Counted from the first letter of the stretch, positions 10,372 through 22,549 are shown. The stretch: DNA of 64,000 bases from Membranipora membranacea (GCA_914767715.1 OU612066.1:8809001-8873000), one strand, 5' to 3'. Numbers and translations are program-made. Notes: a model not told the origin generated them from the letters alone.

Positions 10372-13300
10372 TGAACAGTATAGCTGTCAAGGAATTCGGG
10401 ATTGAAAGGCTGGCACAGTACCAGGAGGAGGCTATTGCCTCCCTTGTGCAAGAAAAGAAAGATACGACAGTTAGAGTACCTACCGGGAAAGGAAAGTCGC
10501 TGATTTTCTGGGTATGGTTGTATTATAGAGCTTAGTAGTATTTTGCGAAATAAGTGTTTGCAAGACAATGTGTTTTTACGTGCCTAATGTGGCCATCCAT
10601 TAAGGGGCATGTTTTATGTATATAATGAGGTCTTTGCTCAGGTACATCCATGGTGTTGCAAAAGCGTTTGCTGGTATGTATTGGTGTTAATGTATGCAGG
10701 GAGGAATGTTTTGTATATGTTTTGGATGTATGTTATGATAAAACTTTTCATGTTACTGTAGCTGCTGCTGTTTCTCATCAACTTGCCAATCGTGGTTGTA
10801 GTGCCAACCAACGCACTCATCGTTGATCAGGTGCGAAAATTGAAAGAGAAGGGAGTATGTGTTGTTGCCAACAAAGACATAGGAACAGGTATTCCTACAG
10901 TACTCAGCATCGTCGCTTTACTCCTTGATGCTAAGACTGCAAGTTTTACCTTAAAGTTGAACACAGAAGCTATATATGTCCTCTGATGCGATCAGAGATG
11001 GTTGAAAATCTCAATCTTCTCTCCCCTAGAGTGTCAGGGAAGACCTCGGTTTTACTTTACCCTACCTGAACATATGCAGGCACTAGTGGATTCGTTGGCC
11101 AAGGAGTGCATCCAAATAGGAATAGTTGTCCTCGATGAATGCCATCTTGTTTTTGATTGGTAATAAGCATGCTTTGTTGCTTATGTTATATTCTGTTCTC
11201 TTCGATCTTTCTTACTATCGCTTTGGTTTGTTGTTCTGGTATTGTAGATGTGAAACTGGTGTGAGTTGATGAGCTTGCTTGACGTACCTTGCCTTAATTA
11301 GTACACTTTATTTTAGGGGAACGACATTTAGAAAATCATTCGGCTGTCTTGGAGCTACCATTTGTAGAATGGCCTACTGCACTCGATCAGTACTCGGGCT
11401 GAGTGCGACACTTAATGAGGAAACCCTAAAGAATGTCTCTTAAGGTAATGTCAAAGACCGATCCGAATATCAACATATCATATACCGTTGGAAAGCTGCC
11501 AAGCTACTGAAGATGAATACCTGAACAAAAACTTGATTCAATGACGTTGTGTCATTTTAGGGAGGAAATGAGGCAGTAAACGCTGTTTTTGTCACAGCAG
11601 ATGGAGGAGTCAAATTAAATGCAAGAAATTTCAAACCAGGTGGAATGCATACTTAGAGATTGCGTTCATCGTAAAATTTGATTTTCTTTGATAAATGACT
11701 AGTCTAAACTGACTTTTTACGTCACGCCATACAATGCATTTTTTTGTGAAGCCGTGAAAATATGTGAAATTTCAATCATTAATTCAGAACAGGTCATAGG
11801 CTCGAAACAAAATTAATTATGATTTTCCTTTAGAGTACACTTCAAATGCCATACCTATTAACTTTCAACGAATTAGCTTGCATATTGCGAAAACAGTAGA
11901 CTCTCGAAAAGCCAATATTTTTTGCAACTTTTGCATAACATCAAATGTGCTGTCCAAATGACCATTATTGTGGCCAAACAAAGTTTTTTTGAAAGTTCTC
12001 ACATACGAAGCCGCTTTCATCAGCCATGGTGCACACAGGAAATGCCAAAAGATTTTTTCCCTGCATCTTCGTTTTTCTTGAATTTAACGCAAAAGAATGC
12101 CAAAAAACTGCTATTTTTTTTAACTTTTGAGGTGTTTTTGGCCATTTCTTTTGAAAAACAAAGATGCAGTGAAAAAATCTGTTGGCATTTTCTGCGTGCA
12201 GCATGGGTAATAAAAGCGGCTTCGTATGTGAGAACTTTCAAAAAAACTTTGTTTGGCCACAATAATGGTCATTTGGACAGCGCATTTGAAGTTATGCAAA
12301 AGTTGCGAAAAATATCAGGTGTATTCGAGAGTCCACTGTTTTCGCAATATGCAAGCTAATTTGTTGAAAGTCAATACGTATGACATTTGAAGTGTAGTCT
12401 AAGGGAAAATCATAATTAATTTTGTTTCGAGCCAATGATCTGTTCTGAATTAATGATTGAAATTGCACATATTTTCACGGCTTCACCAAAAAAAATGTGT
12501 TGTATGGCCTGACGTAAAAAATCAGTTTAGACTAGTCATATATCAAACAAAATCAAATTTTACTATGAACTGATCTCTAAGTATACATTCCACCTGTTTT
12601 GAAATTTATTGCAATTAATTCGACTCCTTCATCTGCTTCGACAAAAACAGCGTTTTCTGCCTCATTTCTTCCCTTTAATGACACAACGTCATCGAATCAA
12701 GTTTTTGTTCAGGTATTCATTTTCAGTAGCTCGGCAGCTTTCCAACGGTATATGATATGTTGATATTCGGATCGGTCTTTAACATAACCTTAACAACTAA
12801 TGCTCAACTCCCCACATATCATCACCATACCTCCAAATTTCTCTAAATTTTATTTCCATAAAGAACTTAAACCAACTGTAACAGAAGACTCGCTGCGTAA
12901 AATACTTTCACCCCTTGCTGAACAAATTAAACTAGATTTATTTGAGTTTCCAAAAACTGTAATATATGCTGGACACTCAGTTATCACTCCAATATCGTAT
13001 TTCTTTCACCACTTCTTGGGGCCTGCTCTTTTTGGGTATGAGATGGCCGAGCTAAAGAATCGTGTTGTGGTCCAGTTCCATGGGCAAACACCTGCCAACC
13101 TTCAAGAGGCAATAATCAACGAGTTCAGATTGGAACGAAGCAGGTTGGTATAGCCTAATGGTGTGAACTTGTGTAAACTGTCCAAGTTCGAAGATTTAGA
13201 TTCATAATCACCTCATGACTTCAATTTTGGTGAATTTGATCACACTCCTAGCTGACATAATATGAAGCTTACTTGCTTTTCTCGTTCGATATGTTATCTG

Positions 13301-14095
13301 ACCTATTCCTACATATTTCTTAAACTCAGCTCATGTATCAATCATTGAAAAGATCTGTTCTTATTCAATTTTGAAGGCATATAGTTGTTATTGCTAGTTC
13401 TGCTTTTGGACTTGGAGTGGATGTACCTGATATTCGCCAGATTGTGTTTGTATCACCTCCAAAGTCAACTGCTGACCTTGTTCAGCAGATCGGAAGAGGC
13501 GGTCGGGATGGAAATCCGTGTGAAATATATTTGTTTTACAATAACATGGAGATGGGCAAATGTCAAGAGAATCTCAAAGAATTGCTGCAAAAACCATGTT
13601 TGAGAGTTAGTGTCTGTACAAAACCTTTTTACAAAAATTGCTGTAGAATAAAAAACCAGAAGACAATCCAAATTCAAATGTCCTTGCTTAAAATGACGGT
13701 GCTGTGACTTATCTCTAATGGTGATATTTGTTTCCTTGGGCACAGCTATACAAGCAATACGGGCAAGCAACAGCAGATGACAGAGAGGGTACTGAGCGAT
13801 GCTGTAATCTCTGCTCCCTGTCCCACGAGGTGAGAATTCTTACCTTGTTAAAGCCCTGTAAATATAAAAAAGGAAATACTGGTCACCTGATATTACAAAT
13901 GACAAAACAGAGCATTTTACAAAATACTCTTGCAGAAGTGAAACAGAAATTTATATTGACTTACTGTGTTCAGGTCATGATTTGGAGCCATTGCTATTTA
14001 TGTATGCGGCATACATTGTAGACGTAAAACAAAATTTTCTGGGTGCTGCCTGACAATGGTTTTCATAAAAGTGTTTACTTCCCTTGCAGGAGTGA
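10372..14095 (+). CDS. RecQ-like superfamily 2 DNA helicase, interrupted by a foldback element
   Basis: Exons: 10372-10511, 10762-10888, 11030-11159, 11317-11440, 12794-13143, 13377-13605, 13746-13829 and probably 14090-14095 (GAG TGA). All tested joins agree in phase and restore sensible codons. Motifs in order: RVPTGKGKSLIF (Walker A) in exon 1, IVVVVPTNALIVDQV (Ia) in exon 2, VVLDECHLVFDW (DECH box) in exon 3, LGLSATL (motif III) in exon 4, TVIYAG in exon 5, SSAFGLGVDVPDIRQ (V) and QQIGRGGRDG (VI) in exon 6, and ERCCNLC (RecQ zinc-binding cysteines, with PCLR of exon 6) in exon 7. These are the hallmarks of a 3'-5' RecQ-type ATP-dependent DNA helicase, about 395 residues without an RQC or HRDC tail. 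A 1,346 bp hairpin element splits exons 4 and 5, and the frame at the junction reads TAA (11441-11443). So the copy is probably broken unless splicing removes the junction. The N-terminus was not found. Confidence 0.85.
11444..12789. mobile_element. TTAA-flanked foldback (giant hairpin) element
   Basis: The left half, beginning GGTAATGTCAAAGACCGATC, is the near-perfect reverse complement of the right half, ending in GATCGGTCTTTAACATAACC. The arms are about 670 bp each and meet near 12117 with almost no loop. TTAA flanks both ends (11440-11443 and 12790-12793). A TTAA duplication is typical of piggyBac-type insertions and also of some other DNA transposons. There is no transposase gene; the long frames on both strands near 11922-12360 are mirror images created by the palindrome. 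It sits within the helicase coding sequence. Confidence 0.88.
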
Positions 14096-14160
14096 CTTGA
14101 TTCTACATACCTGACCTACGGAAGTCCTGCTGGTTCGCCATATGATCTTTCACCCTGTTC

Positions 14161-17100
14161 TTAAGGATAGCTCTTGACTCTGCGTGAAAGGTCGATACAT
14201 TGACCGGGGCAAGTTCTTGGTTTGAAGCTCCAGGGGTTGAGCCTCTTTATCATTGTTGCAGCCTTTCTCAAGTCATCAGTAGTACTTTTCTTTTTTTTGT
14301 TATTTTTCTTTCTCCTGCTATCCACAAGCTGTTCCTTCAGCTGCCCCATAGCTGCAGCACATCCTGTAATAATGCAACCTTGAAAATTATTTGGTTATTT
14401 TGTTTCATTATTATCCTGTCAACATTTTAGAGCAGCTTGCGAGACATTTTGGTTATTTATGCTCACCCATATATATATACTCCAGGCTCAAATTTAGGTT
14501 CTAATTTACCTGAAACCCTTTATAGAGCTTGTTCGTTTTCTTTATTCGCTCCCAATGAGCTTATCATCATTTTTACTTTGTTAATATGTATTTCCGTCTC
14601 GAGATCAACCTCTTTGGTGACACCATTAGTTTTGACATATAAACCTAAACAAGATAACAATGTTAATGTCAATTTTGTTACTGATAAAGTCATTAAACTG
14701 AAAATGAAGTGAAAACTTTTATTTTGTTTTTTGAACTACATACATGTTCTTGTCTGGGCAGTCACGTTGAGTTTTGGGAATTTTTCATATTCTAAGAGGT
14801 AAGAAATAAATCATAGAACTCACCAGCTAGAGCTGATTTGGAGGTTTCTGCATCCAGTAGGAACATGATCTTGTACAGTACAGGGAGTCGGTCATCTCGG
14901 TGGCGTACTTCGACTTGATGTTATACGAGAGGAACAGCTCCAGATTTCTCTTGGTGTTTAGGACATACCTGGAGATGTCCCCCTCCGCTGCCGTGTTGCA
15001 TAGATTAATATACTGTAGCCCAAAATTACCCAGACACCGATAATAGCTCTGCCATCCATCCTGTAACGTTGGGATTACAATGTGTGAGATATACATAATA
15101 GAAATAGATCTACAGCAATATAGGTGTTTACTTTGAGGATAGTAGCTCATGGAATAAAATCAATTTCTCTGGATTATCCATGGCTTCATGGATTAACCTG
15201 AATAACATACCAGTTGCAACAATCTGATTACCTCTGTAACCTGATCGGCTTTGTCGGCTGCATATAAGTGCTCTGACGCTGTTGAGGGTAGATCATCCCT
15301 GGAGAGAAGATCACTGTCTTTCTTATCTAAAAGAAGTGAATTTGGTTAGTCACAGATGTACTTTAGCAAGCCCTCGATTACTAGTAACGATTCTTGTTTT
15401 CAGACCAATAATATTGATGCTTGGAGGTCCTAAGCATCCATCCTGTATCCTTGTTTTCTATGACTTTGAAGTTATTGCAGGCTCGTAGTTCAAGTGGAGG
15501 CAGAGGCAGAGGCACTGCCCCTCCTAGAACGCTAAATAAAGTGGCCTAAAAACTCTATAATTGAATATTCCATATCAGAATCAGCTCCTCTGGGATTTAC
15601 ATTTGCCAATTATGTTGCGGATGAGATTACAGCACCTCTCCTTGTGATGTTTCGGATTCTCCTCAAATATTTGCCTCCCCTTCCATTTTTTCTAAACTTC
15701 AGCCCCCATGTTTAGTGTGCCAGGGTGCACACAGAAACAGAGACTGGACCCGCAGACCTCAAACCCTCTCCTCCACATCTTGCCTCATCCCCTGTACAAA
15801 GTCGCAGTTTCTACGAGTGAGCTGGTCACCATAGCTGGGAATGTTGATGTAGATTGGAACTGTATACAAAAATGGAGTTATCTGTCACATGAACATGGTT
15901 AAATGACTCCAATGTTTAATCAAAATAGATAAATTCTAGTATTCTAGATTCTGTATTAGAGTTGAGTCCAATCACTGATATGTATTAATCAAACTTATCC
16001 ATAAAGTTCCAAAACACAACAATATCTTACCTCCAGCCATTTTATATATTGAATCCAGCTTTTCTGTGGACTTCTCCAGAAACTTAGTACAGTCCCCGAC
16101 TTTCATCTGATCCATCATTTCTACAGGCATTGGCCAAAAGCGCGTATCATCTGACCATAATGCATCCTTTAATTCTTTACCGAAATTGAAAATCAAGATT
16201 GATTAACCATTATCTTCAATTACTTTGATTAAATTTGATTATTGATCTTAATGTAATGCATATTCTTATATGTGTCTGTCAGGCGATAGTCATAGTGACA
16301 GGATCATGCCATACGGCTAGTTTCTTTGCTTGCAGGCTTAAAACATACACCAGATTTTGATATTATATACACGAGGAAAGTTTAAATCTTGGGTATACCT
16401 GATAATCTGCTTTGGTGCCCATCGCTCTTTTATCCTGAGCCTTGGAAGGCAATCTTGTAGCACTTGTGCTACCAGGATAGTATTAATACACATCAACAAG
16501 TTCTTCTGTTTCATCTGGCGAAAGCAAGAATTGATCAGCTACAAGTAATGCTAAAAGATAAAAAAACCGAATGATGTGTCATATAGATACTCTTGAAACA
16601 TACAGGTCATACAGGTATCAGATCATGCATTTGATACAAATAACAAGAACAGGGTAAAACTGTGCCCCTTGTTCGATACGAATTCACCTAATAACCAATC
16701 ATCCAAACAAACATGAATTACGTTAATGAAGAAGTGTCAATTGCAAAGAATATGATAGTTCAAACACGCTGTCAATTTTACTTACGATTTAAACTAGTTT
16801 GAGGAGGTAGAGGAATCTGCACAGGGAGGCCCCTCACCCACCAGTATATCCAGTTATGTTGGGTCGTTGACTGGCCAGTGTTTTGGACTTCACGGTGAAC
16901 ACTTATGTTCAGGTTGTCTGCTGTAAAAATGCAAAGAGAAATGATATTGCGTACCGAGAAACTGAAAAATTATGCCTAAAAATAATTGATAAAATTTATT
17001 TTCAAAAATATCTTTTTCAGGTTCAATGACTTTCAGTTAAAGACACATAAATTTTAAACTTACAAATTGTTGCTATCCTATTTCCTGTCTTTACATACTC

Positions 17101-17750
17101 TCTTAGATTTTTGGAGATAAATCCTTCTCCCAGCAGGTCCATAGCCCCCAGTCTGCTATCACAACATGCATTGAGCCCATAGGGAATCAGTGCATCGCAG
17201 AGAACAGTTGTTCCTCCATGGGCTGCTAGCAACAGGGAAAAAGCTTTCTTCACCTGGCAAAGCTCTTTAACTCTGTTGTTTGCCACTATACTGTATATTA
17301 GCATTTGCTTTTCACAACTATCTGAAAATATATCAAATAATTAAAGTGGCTCATTAAACCTAAAGCTGTATTACTTGAGATAATAAACACAGATTGTATG
17401 AAAAAGTTAATTGCATTGAAAGTCTGTAAATAAAGCTGTTTTAAACCAAGATTGCGCTGCTGTTCTGTCCTTGTTGCAAGAGAATTAAAATAAAATAAAG
17501 TGATAAATTAAATATTAAAAACAGTCATACCATGCTTCAGGGCTCTTTTGATCATAGATGAAAATGTAGGAGTCCTTGTCACCATCTCGTTAAGAACATC
17601 ATCCATAAACATAGCTATGTTTTCTGGAGTGATGCTTCCCCTCAACACACTCGGAAACTTCCGGCTTGCAACGTCTTTAAGTTCTTGGTCCATTCTACCC
17701 ATGACCTCACAAGTTATGAGCTCCATAAGCTCTGGGATGTTTTTGATGGC
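14161..17750 (-). pseudogene. DUF6589-like multi-exon gene with several lesions
   Basis: Minus-strand exons: 17750-17531, 17321-17064, 16920-16786, 16538-16399, ~16175-16031, 15859-~15690, 15326-15241, 15060-14824 and 14363-14161 (stop TAA). Most splice joins agree in phase. Family-like motifs: RTPTFSSMIKRAL (exon 1), DNLNISVHREVQNTG (exon 3), PDQFLLSPDETEEL (exon 4), YGDQLTRRN (exon 6) and NTAAEGDISRY (exon 8). The DN-x-H, GDQLT-x-R and AxEGD order matches the DUF6589 family of fungi and invertebrates, function unknown, often repetitive and transposon-like. The last exon is lysine-rich (RRKKNNKKKK). Lesions: TAA at 16483-16485 where losing one GT of a GTGT run would explain the shift, TGA at 15759-15761, and a tandem TGTAC duplication at 14873-14882 that shifts the frame. 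The acceptor for the fifth exon is unclear, and 5' exons beyond 17750 were not found. Family call by eye. Confidence 0.55.
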
Positions 17751-18625
17751 CTAAACAAAAGTTACCTTGTTCAAGGATAATTAGTCATGGAATGACAAGA
17801 TGATGTATTTACAGCAGGATTAGCTACATAAGATACTTTGTGTCACCACGACTGATAAATCAAAATAATGAGCAAAATTGTTGAGTCAAGACAGAAACAT
17901 TGATTTGGAGCAATCCTTTCTTCTGAGCTTAGGCTAGCAATGCACAGTTTCGATGTTGAGCATATAAATTTGTTCGTAAAAAATATCTACTAAATACTCT
18001 TCTAAATCTGTATGTAGGTAAGATTAGATTTTACAAAGTTAAATATAATTATTTTAACAAGAAATGAGAAAATCATAAGTGTATGTCCAAAAGTCTGGGT
18101 AATCACTAAACACTGCATTTCAGCTGCTCTGAGGCTAAGTGAATTAATTCACTCTCTATCGATCAGAGATATACATGCAATAGTATATCACGTCATCAGT
18201 GTGGCTCAGGGGTGTTCGTGTGCACAGGCTGAACCCCCCTGCTGACGCCCATGCAATACTTGGTGTGGACTTACATGAAGAAATGTGTATCACTGCACAC
18301 CAAACACCTTATCAGCTGCCTAAGCTATTTATTATAACATTTTCTTTTCTATGCACTAAATAAACAATTATATTACTTATGTAAAAGTTTAGACTGACTA
18401 GTACAGTTATGGAACTCTACGGTTAATTTTTGCTATGAATTGAAATTGTCGATTTAACTTTTGCCGGCAAAATGGAATTATTTTATGGCTGTCCTTTCTG
18501 GCTCAAAAATGATTCAATAAAATTAATACTTTGATTGGTTTGGTAGTCAGAATACAGTTCCTAACTTCTTTAAACTCCTGTGTTGCAAGTAAGATTTCAT
18601 CAAGGTTTTCAAACCTTGTGAACGT
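17751..18625. other. No gene fixed; possible upstream exon of the DUF6589-like gene
   Basis: On the minus strand a frame around 18650-18540 reads LRKLSITFTRFENLDEILL and stays open for about 45 residues. It overlaps the edge of the hairpin repeat and has no clean splice sites, so it is only a candidate 5' exon. Confidence 0.2.
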
Positions 18626-19141
18626 AATAGACAGTTTTCTGAGCTCTGATTTAGGCCTCAGTCAGGCGTTGTCCTCTCTCCAGTTTAGTACTTTTAACCC
18701 ACGCCGCATAGGAAAAACGTGCTGAAAAGAGGGTTATCTTGATAACCGCTTATAAAAGGTTAAAAATTATTTTTGATATAGAATCTGCAGCATTGAAAAC
18801 TCATATGGACATAGTTTGGGAAATCATTTTAGTATTTGGTTAGTCAATCATAGCATTTTCTGCCTGTTTTGCGGACAATTTGGCAGAATTTTTCAAGAGT
18901 TCCGTCCCTAAAACTAAGATTTATCAACATTCAAGCCTCCAATGATTTGGAAACCCTGTCTCACAGGGTTTTCAATGGTGCAGACTCTGAATCAAAAATC
19001 ATTTTTATCCTTACATAAGCGGTTTTCAATATAACCCTCTTTCAGCAGGTTTTTCCTATGCGCCGTGGGTTAAGAGTACCAAACTGGAGAGAGGACAACT
19101 GCGAATTGAGGCATAAATAAGAGCTCAGAAAACTGTCTATT
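18626..19141. repeat. Inverted-repeat (hairpin) element
   Basis: Arms of about 175 bp (18626-18800 and 18967-19141) are reverse complements with scattered mismatches; both read AATAGACAGTTTTCTGAGCT from the outside. The loop is about 166 bp. No clear target duplication and no coding content; MITE-like. Confidence 0.8.
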
Positions 19142-19199
19142 CATGGACTAGTCAGGGAATCCGGGAAAAAAATCCACGATTGAATGAGTCCTAGCCAAA

Positions 19200-19830
19200 A
19201 TGTACTTAAGTGGGTTTGGACATGTGTGTACATTGTTATGATCGTGATCAATTCTTTTGAGCTGAAACATACCACCAATCTTACACATACTAGTAAAATC
19301 TTTTTAACTATGATACTTTCTTCGATGGAAGCTCATAGTTTATAGGTAATTACTGCGTTAATTCGACAATAGTAATGCACTTTTGCATTCGCCTTGGGTT
19401 GCCCAGTTAATAGTGATGGTAATGACTTCATGCTCATAGATTTACCCGGTGGTGTCATCAGCTACTCTGATATAGACATCAAGGGAACTTCAGCGTATAT
19501 GGCTGGGTAAATAACCGCCAAACTACTCCTATATCTTACCTTGGTGGTAACTAAATGTAAGCCTGCATCAAATGCATTGGCTAGATGAGATCGGAGCAAT
19601 TATAGAGTAAAAAGGGTGATTGTGTTTGTGATGGATTGAGAGAGAAGACGATGTTTTGAGTGACTGATTTTATTAACATTACATATCAATGTAAGTTTTA
19701 TATGTGATCTAACAATCTTCAGCCAAACCATTTTTTTGAACCGTCTGCCAGCTCGATGGGCAACTCTTCCTGCGGTGTGCACTGCACCTCCTATAGCCCT
19801 GAAACAGACATAAGCGTAACTCATTACAAG
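19200..19830 (+). repeat. Dispersed repeat, copy 1
   Basis: 19520-19790 matches the reverse complement of about 56900-57135, for example the stretch around ACATTACATATCAATGTAAG. 19200-19500 matches about 61380-61650, sharing AACTATGATACTTTCTTCGAT. The pieces look like parts of one larger repeat unit. No coding content. Confidence 0.7.
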
Positions 19831-20351
19831 TGCTTCAAAATCCTTTACAAAGAGAATTATTGATCGAGAAATAACGTGAGGCTCTTTGATTCCAGTCTTT
19901 CTGATTATGCAGAAGGATGATCAATTGAGATGAAGAGACTTATGTTTTACTCTCCCTTGAACACCAAGATTTTCTCCAACATTTCCACCGAGACCTACTC
20001 CGATAGGACCCAAACAAACTCCTGCATTAGCTCCCACATTAGCTCCTGCATTAGCTCCACCTCCTATCAGCCATATTTTCTGAACTGATCGAATACTTGC
20101 AGAGCTGCACAAGCTTATCATACCATCAACCACTGAAGCTACAAAAACTCTCATTATGAATGTCCAAACTTCAACCAACGAATGATCATTTCTGAGCAAA
20201 CAGCTCATATATATACCCAACAGACATGTTGTCCTATAACTCTATTGGTAGAATTTACTACCATCATCAGTCCTTAACACCCGTCAATTCCTTTGATCCA
20301 ACATGTTAACTGCAATCCCAACATTCCATCTTACACCGATTCCCGCACAAT

Positions 20352-21608
20352 GTTCTTTCAAAAATATTTGAGAAACACATAAATCACCATCTGCAAAAAT
20401 ATCTCACTAAGAACAAAATCATCCATGAGCTTCAATGTGGATTTAGAAAAGGCCATTCTTGTTCAGACAGTTTATTTAAAATTATTTCAGACTCTTTGGT
20501 GGAGAAAATTAATGGAAATGTTATGACATTACTTTTTCTGGATTTTAAAAAGGCATTTGACTGTGTATCCCATGTTTTACTACACAATAAGTTGAAGGCT
20601 TGCGGCATCGGAGGAAATATGTTAAAACTTCTTGACACCTTTCTGACAGACAGAAGGCAGTTTGTTAAACTCAATAATATTGAATCTTGTAGATTGCCTA
20701 TCACAATAGGGGTCCCTCAAGGTTCAATCCTAGCACCAACTTTGTTTCTCATCTTCATAAATGATTTATTAACTTCATCAAAATCAGACTCATCATCATA
20801 TGCATATGCTGATGATACAGTGTTCCTGTCATCTAATAAAAACTTTCAGCAACTAAAGGCAAAGGCATCTGAAGATTTAAGTGGCATTTTGGATTGGTGC
20901 AATCGTAACCGGATGGTTATAAATGTTCAGAAATCTCATTACATGCTACTTAATATCTCAGATCCGCTTTATGACCTGGAACTGTACATAGGGCATGAAA
21001 AACTAAACAGACAGAGAACTACAAGGCTTCTGGGTTTTGTGTTGAATGACTCGCTTTCATGGCAGGATCATCTAGAGTATGTATATAAAAAGGTACAACG
21101 GAATGTTTACCTACTTCAAAATTTGAGATACTTCTTGGATATAGCAAGTGCCCGCACATTTTACTTCCAGTTTATCTATTGTCACCTTATATATGGTATC
21201 CATATCATTGGCAACTTGTCCTGCAATAATGCCCTCAATAGATTATTTTTGTTGCAAAAACGGGCTTTACGCATTATCGCCAATGTGCATTACATCCCGT
21301 ATTATCTCATTTCAACCGAATCCATTACACAATCATTACAACTCCTACCTCTTCCTAAGCTTGTTTGTTATTTCACTTCACTTTTTGCGCATAAGATAAA
21401 CAATTTTTTAACACCACCATTTATATATAGAGGATTTAAAAACACTACCAAGTTCAATTTTCGTGATAAACATTTACTTTTATATCATACAGACAATCTA
21501 AGATACAAAGTTTCTGCTACATACAATTCTTTACCGTTACATTTGAGATCTAAAGAGAAGTTCAGTTCATTCAAAACTTTACTTTTCAACCATATATTAT
21601 CGACTTGA
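20352..21608 (+). CDS. LINE reverse transcriptase, 5'-truncated (CR1/Jockey-like)
   Basis: The frame is open from 20352 to the TGA at 21606-21608, about 418 residues. In order: LSKIFEKHIN, then QCGFRKGHSCSD, then LLFLDFKKAFDCVSHVLL (block A), GVPQGSILAPTLFLIFIND (block B), SYAYADDTVFL (catalytic YADD), RLLGFVLNDSLSWQDH (thumb), and the typical end HTDNLRYKVSATYNSLPLH with SSFKTLLFNHILST. This is the non-LTR retrotransposon polymerase, which reverse-transcribes LINE RNA at the target site. The endonuclease and ORF1 parts are absent upstream, so the copy is 5'-truncated, the usual fate of LINE insertions. The retained domain has no stop, which suggests a fairly young copy. An A-rich run (21659-21667) lies 50 bases downstream. 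Clade placement is by eye. Confidence 0.93.
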   Translation, partial: VLSKIFEKHINHHLQKYLTKNKIIHELQCGFRKGHSCSDSLFKIISDSLVEKINGNVMTLLFLDFKKAFDCVSHVLLHNKLKACGIGGNMLKLLDTFLTDRRQFVKLNNIESCRLPITIGVPQGSILAPTLFLIFINDLLTSSKSDSSSYAYADDTVFLSSNKNFQQLKAKASEDLSGILDWCNRNRMVINVQKSHYMLLNISDPLYDLELYIGHEKLNRQRTTRLLGFVLNDSLSWQDHLEYVYKKVQRNVYLLQNLRYFLDIASARTFYFQFIYCHLIYGIHIIGNLSCNNALNRLFLLQKRALRIIANVHYIPYYLISTESITQSLQLLPLPKLVCYFTSLFAHKINNFLTPPFIYRGFKNTTKFNFRDKHLLLYHTDNLRYKVSATYNSLPLHLRSKEKFSSFKTLLFNHILST

Positions 21609-21754
21609 CCAACATCATTGATGATATTATTTCCCTTCTGTTTCTCTTTTTTTGTTATAAAAAAAAATTGTTTTCTGGCACTGAGTGCAAAACATTTCGA
21701 ATGAGATGACTTTTGATGCCAATAAAAAGTATATATATCTAAACATAATACCAT

Positions 21755-22165
21755 CTTTCACAGCCTACAGGACTTTTCAAAAAACAAATTGGGGGCTGGG
21801 GACTGAAGGAACCACTAAATTCTTGAGTCTTTTGTCTCTAATACTGCCCCCAATATGTTTAGAAAAATCATGTAGGCTGCTTACTTGTCGTTCTCTTCCC
21901 AATGTAGGCGAACAATAATTTACCACCTTCATGTGTATGGAGGAGTTTGTCACAATGTGGGCTTCTCCTAAACATAACTGTCTGAACAATCTACATACCA
22001 CACTGATCTGGTTTGCGAGCAACTTTTATAGCATTCTATCTATATATCCGAATTCTGATATAAATTTAATCAGACCAGAACTAAGAGTCGTTAGCAGACA
22101 ATTGAAAAAGTCATTCAATGTGTTCAATTGTGCATTGAAACGAACTGATGGAGGACACTAGCAAT
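21755..22165 (+). repeat. Dispersed ~280-400 bp module, copy A
   Basis: Shares long stretches with 22780-23050 and 62440-62960, such as TGTGTATGGAGGAGTTTG and CCTAAACATAACTGTCTG. Open frames on both strands are short and not conserved across copies by more than the DNA itself. Confidence 0.85.
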
Positions 22166-22549
22166 TTATATTCGAGACAATTCTTCTGTTTATTCCTACT
22201 AGGCATTTGTTAACCTCAAGCTTTAATGCTGTCTGTTTTACTTGCATATTTTTACGTGTGCAGATATGCAAATGTAAAAAAATATTTTTTGGGTTTTTAC
22301 GGCTAGAACTATGAGACTTGAGATGTTAATTGAGTGCGGATCTGTTCCACTTCAGTTTTGCCAACCTTTTGACCTTTGGATCAGATAGTTTCACACATTT
22401 AGGGCTCCAGTTTATACGCAGTTTCTTGTCTGCGACAAATCACACCCTCTATTTTACATGCCATAAAAAACAAGTCAAAATTTTACAGCACAAACGCCAT
22501 TGATGCCTCTATTTAGTAGATAGCTAGTCACTCAGGAATCTTGAATGGT

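Noticed and set aside
11922-12359. 145-codon open frame on the plus strand and 79-80-codon frames on the minus strand
   Set aside because: They lie on the axis of the giant palindrome; each is the mirror of the other and none has a domain.
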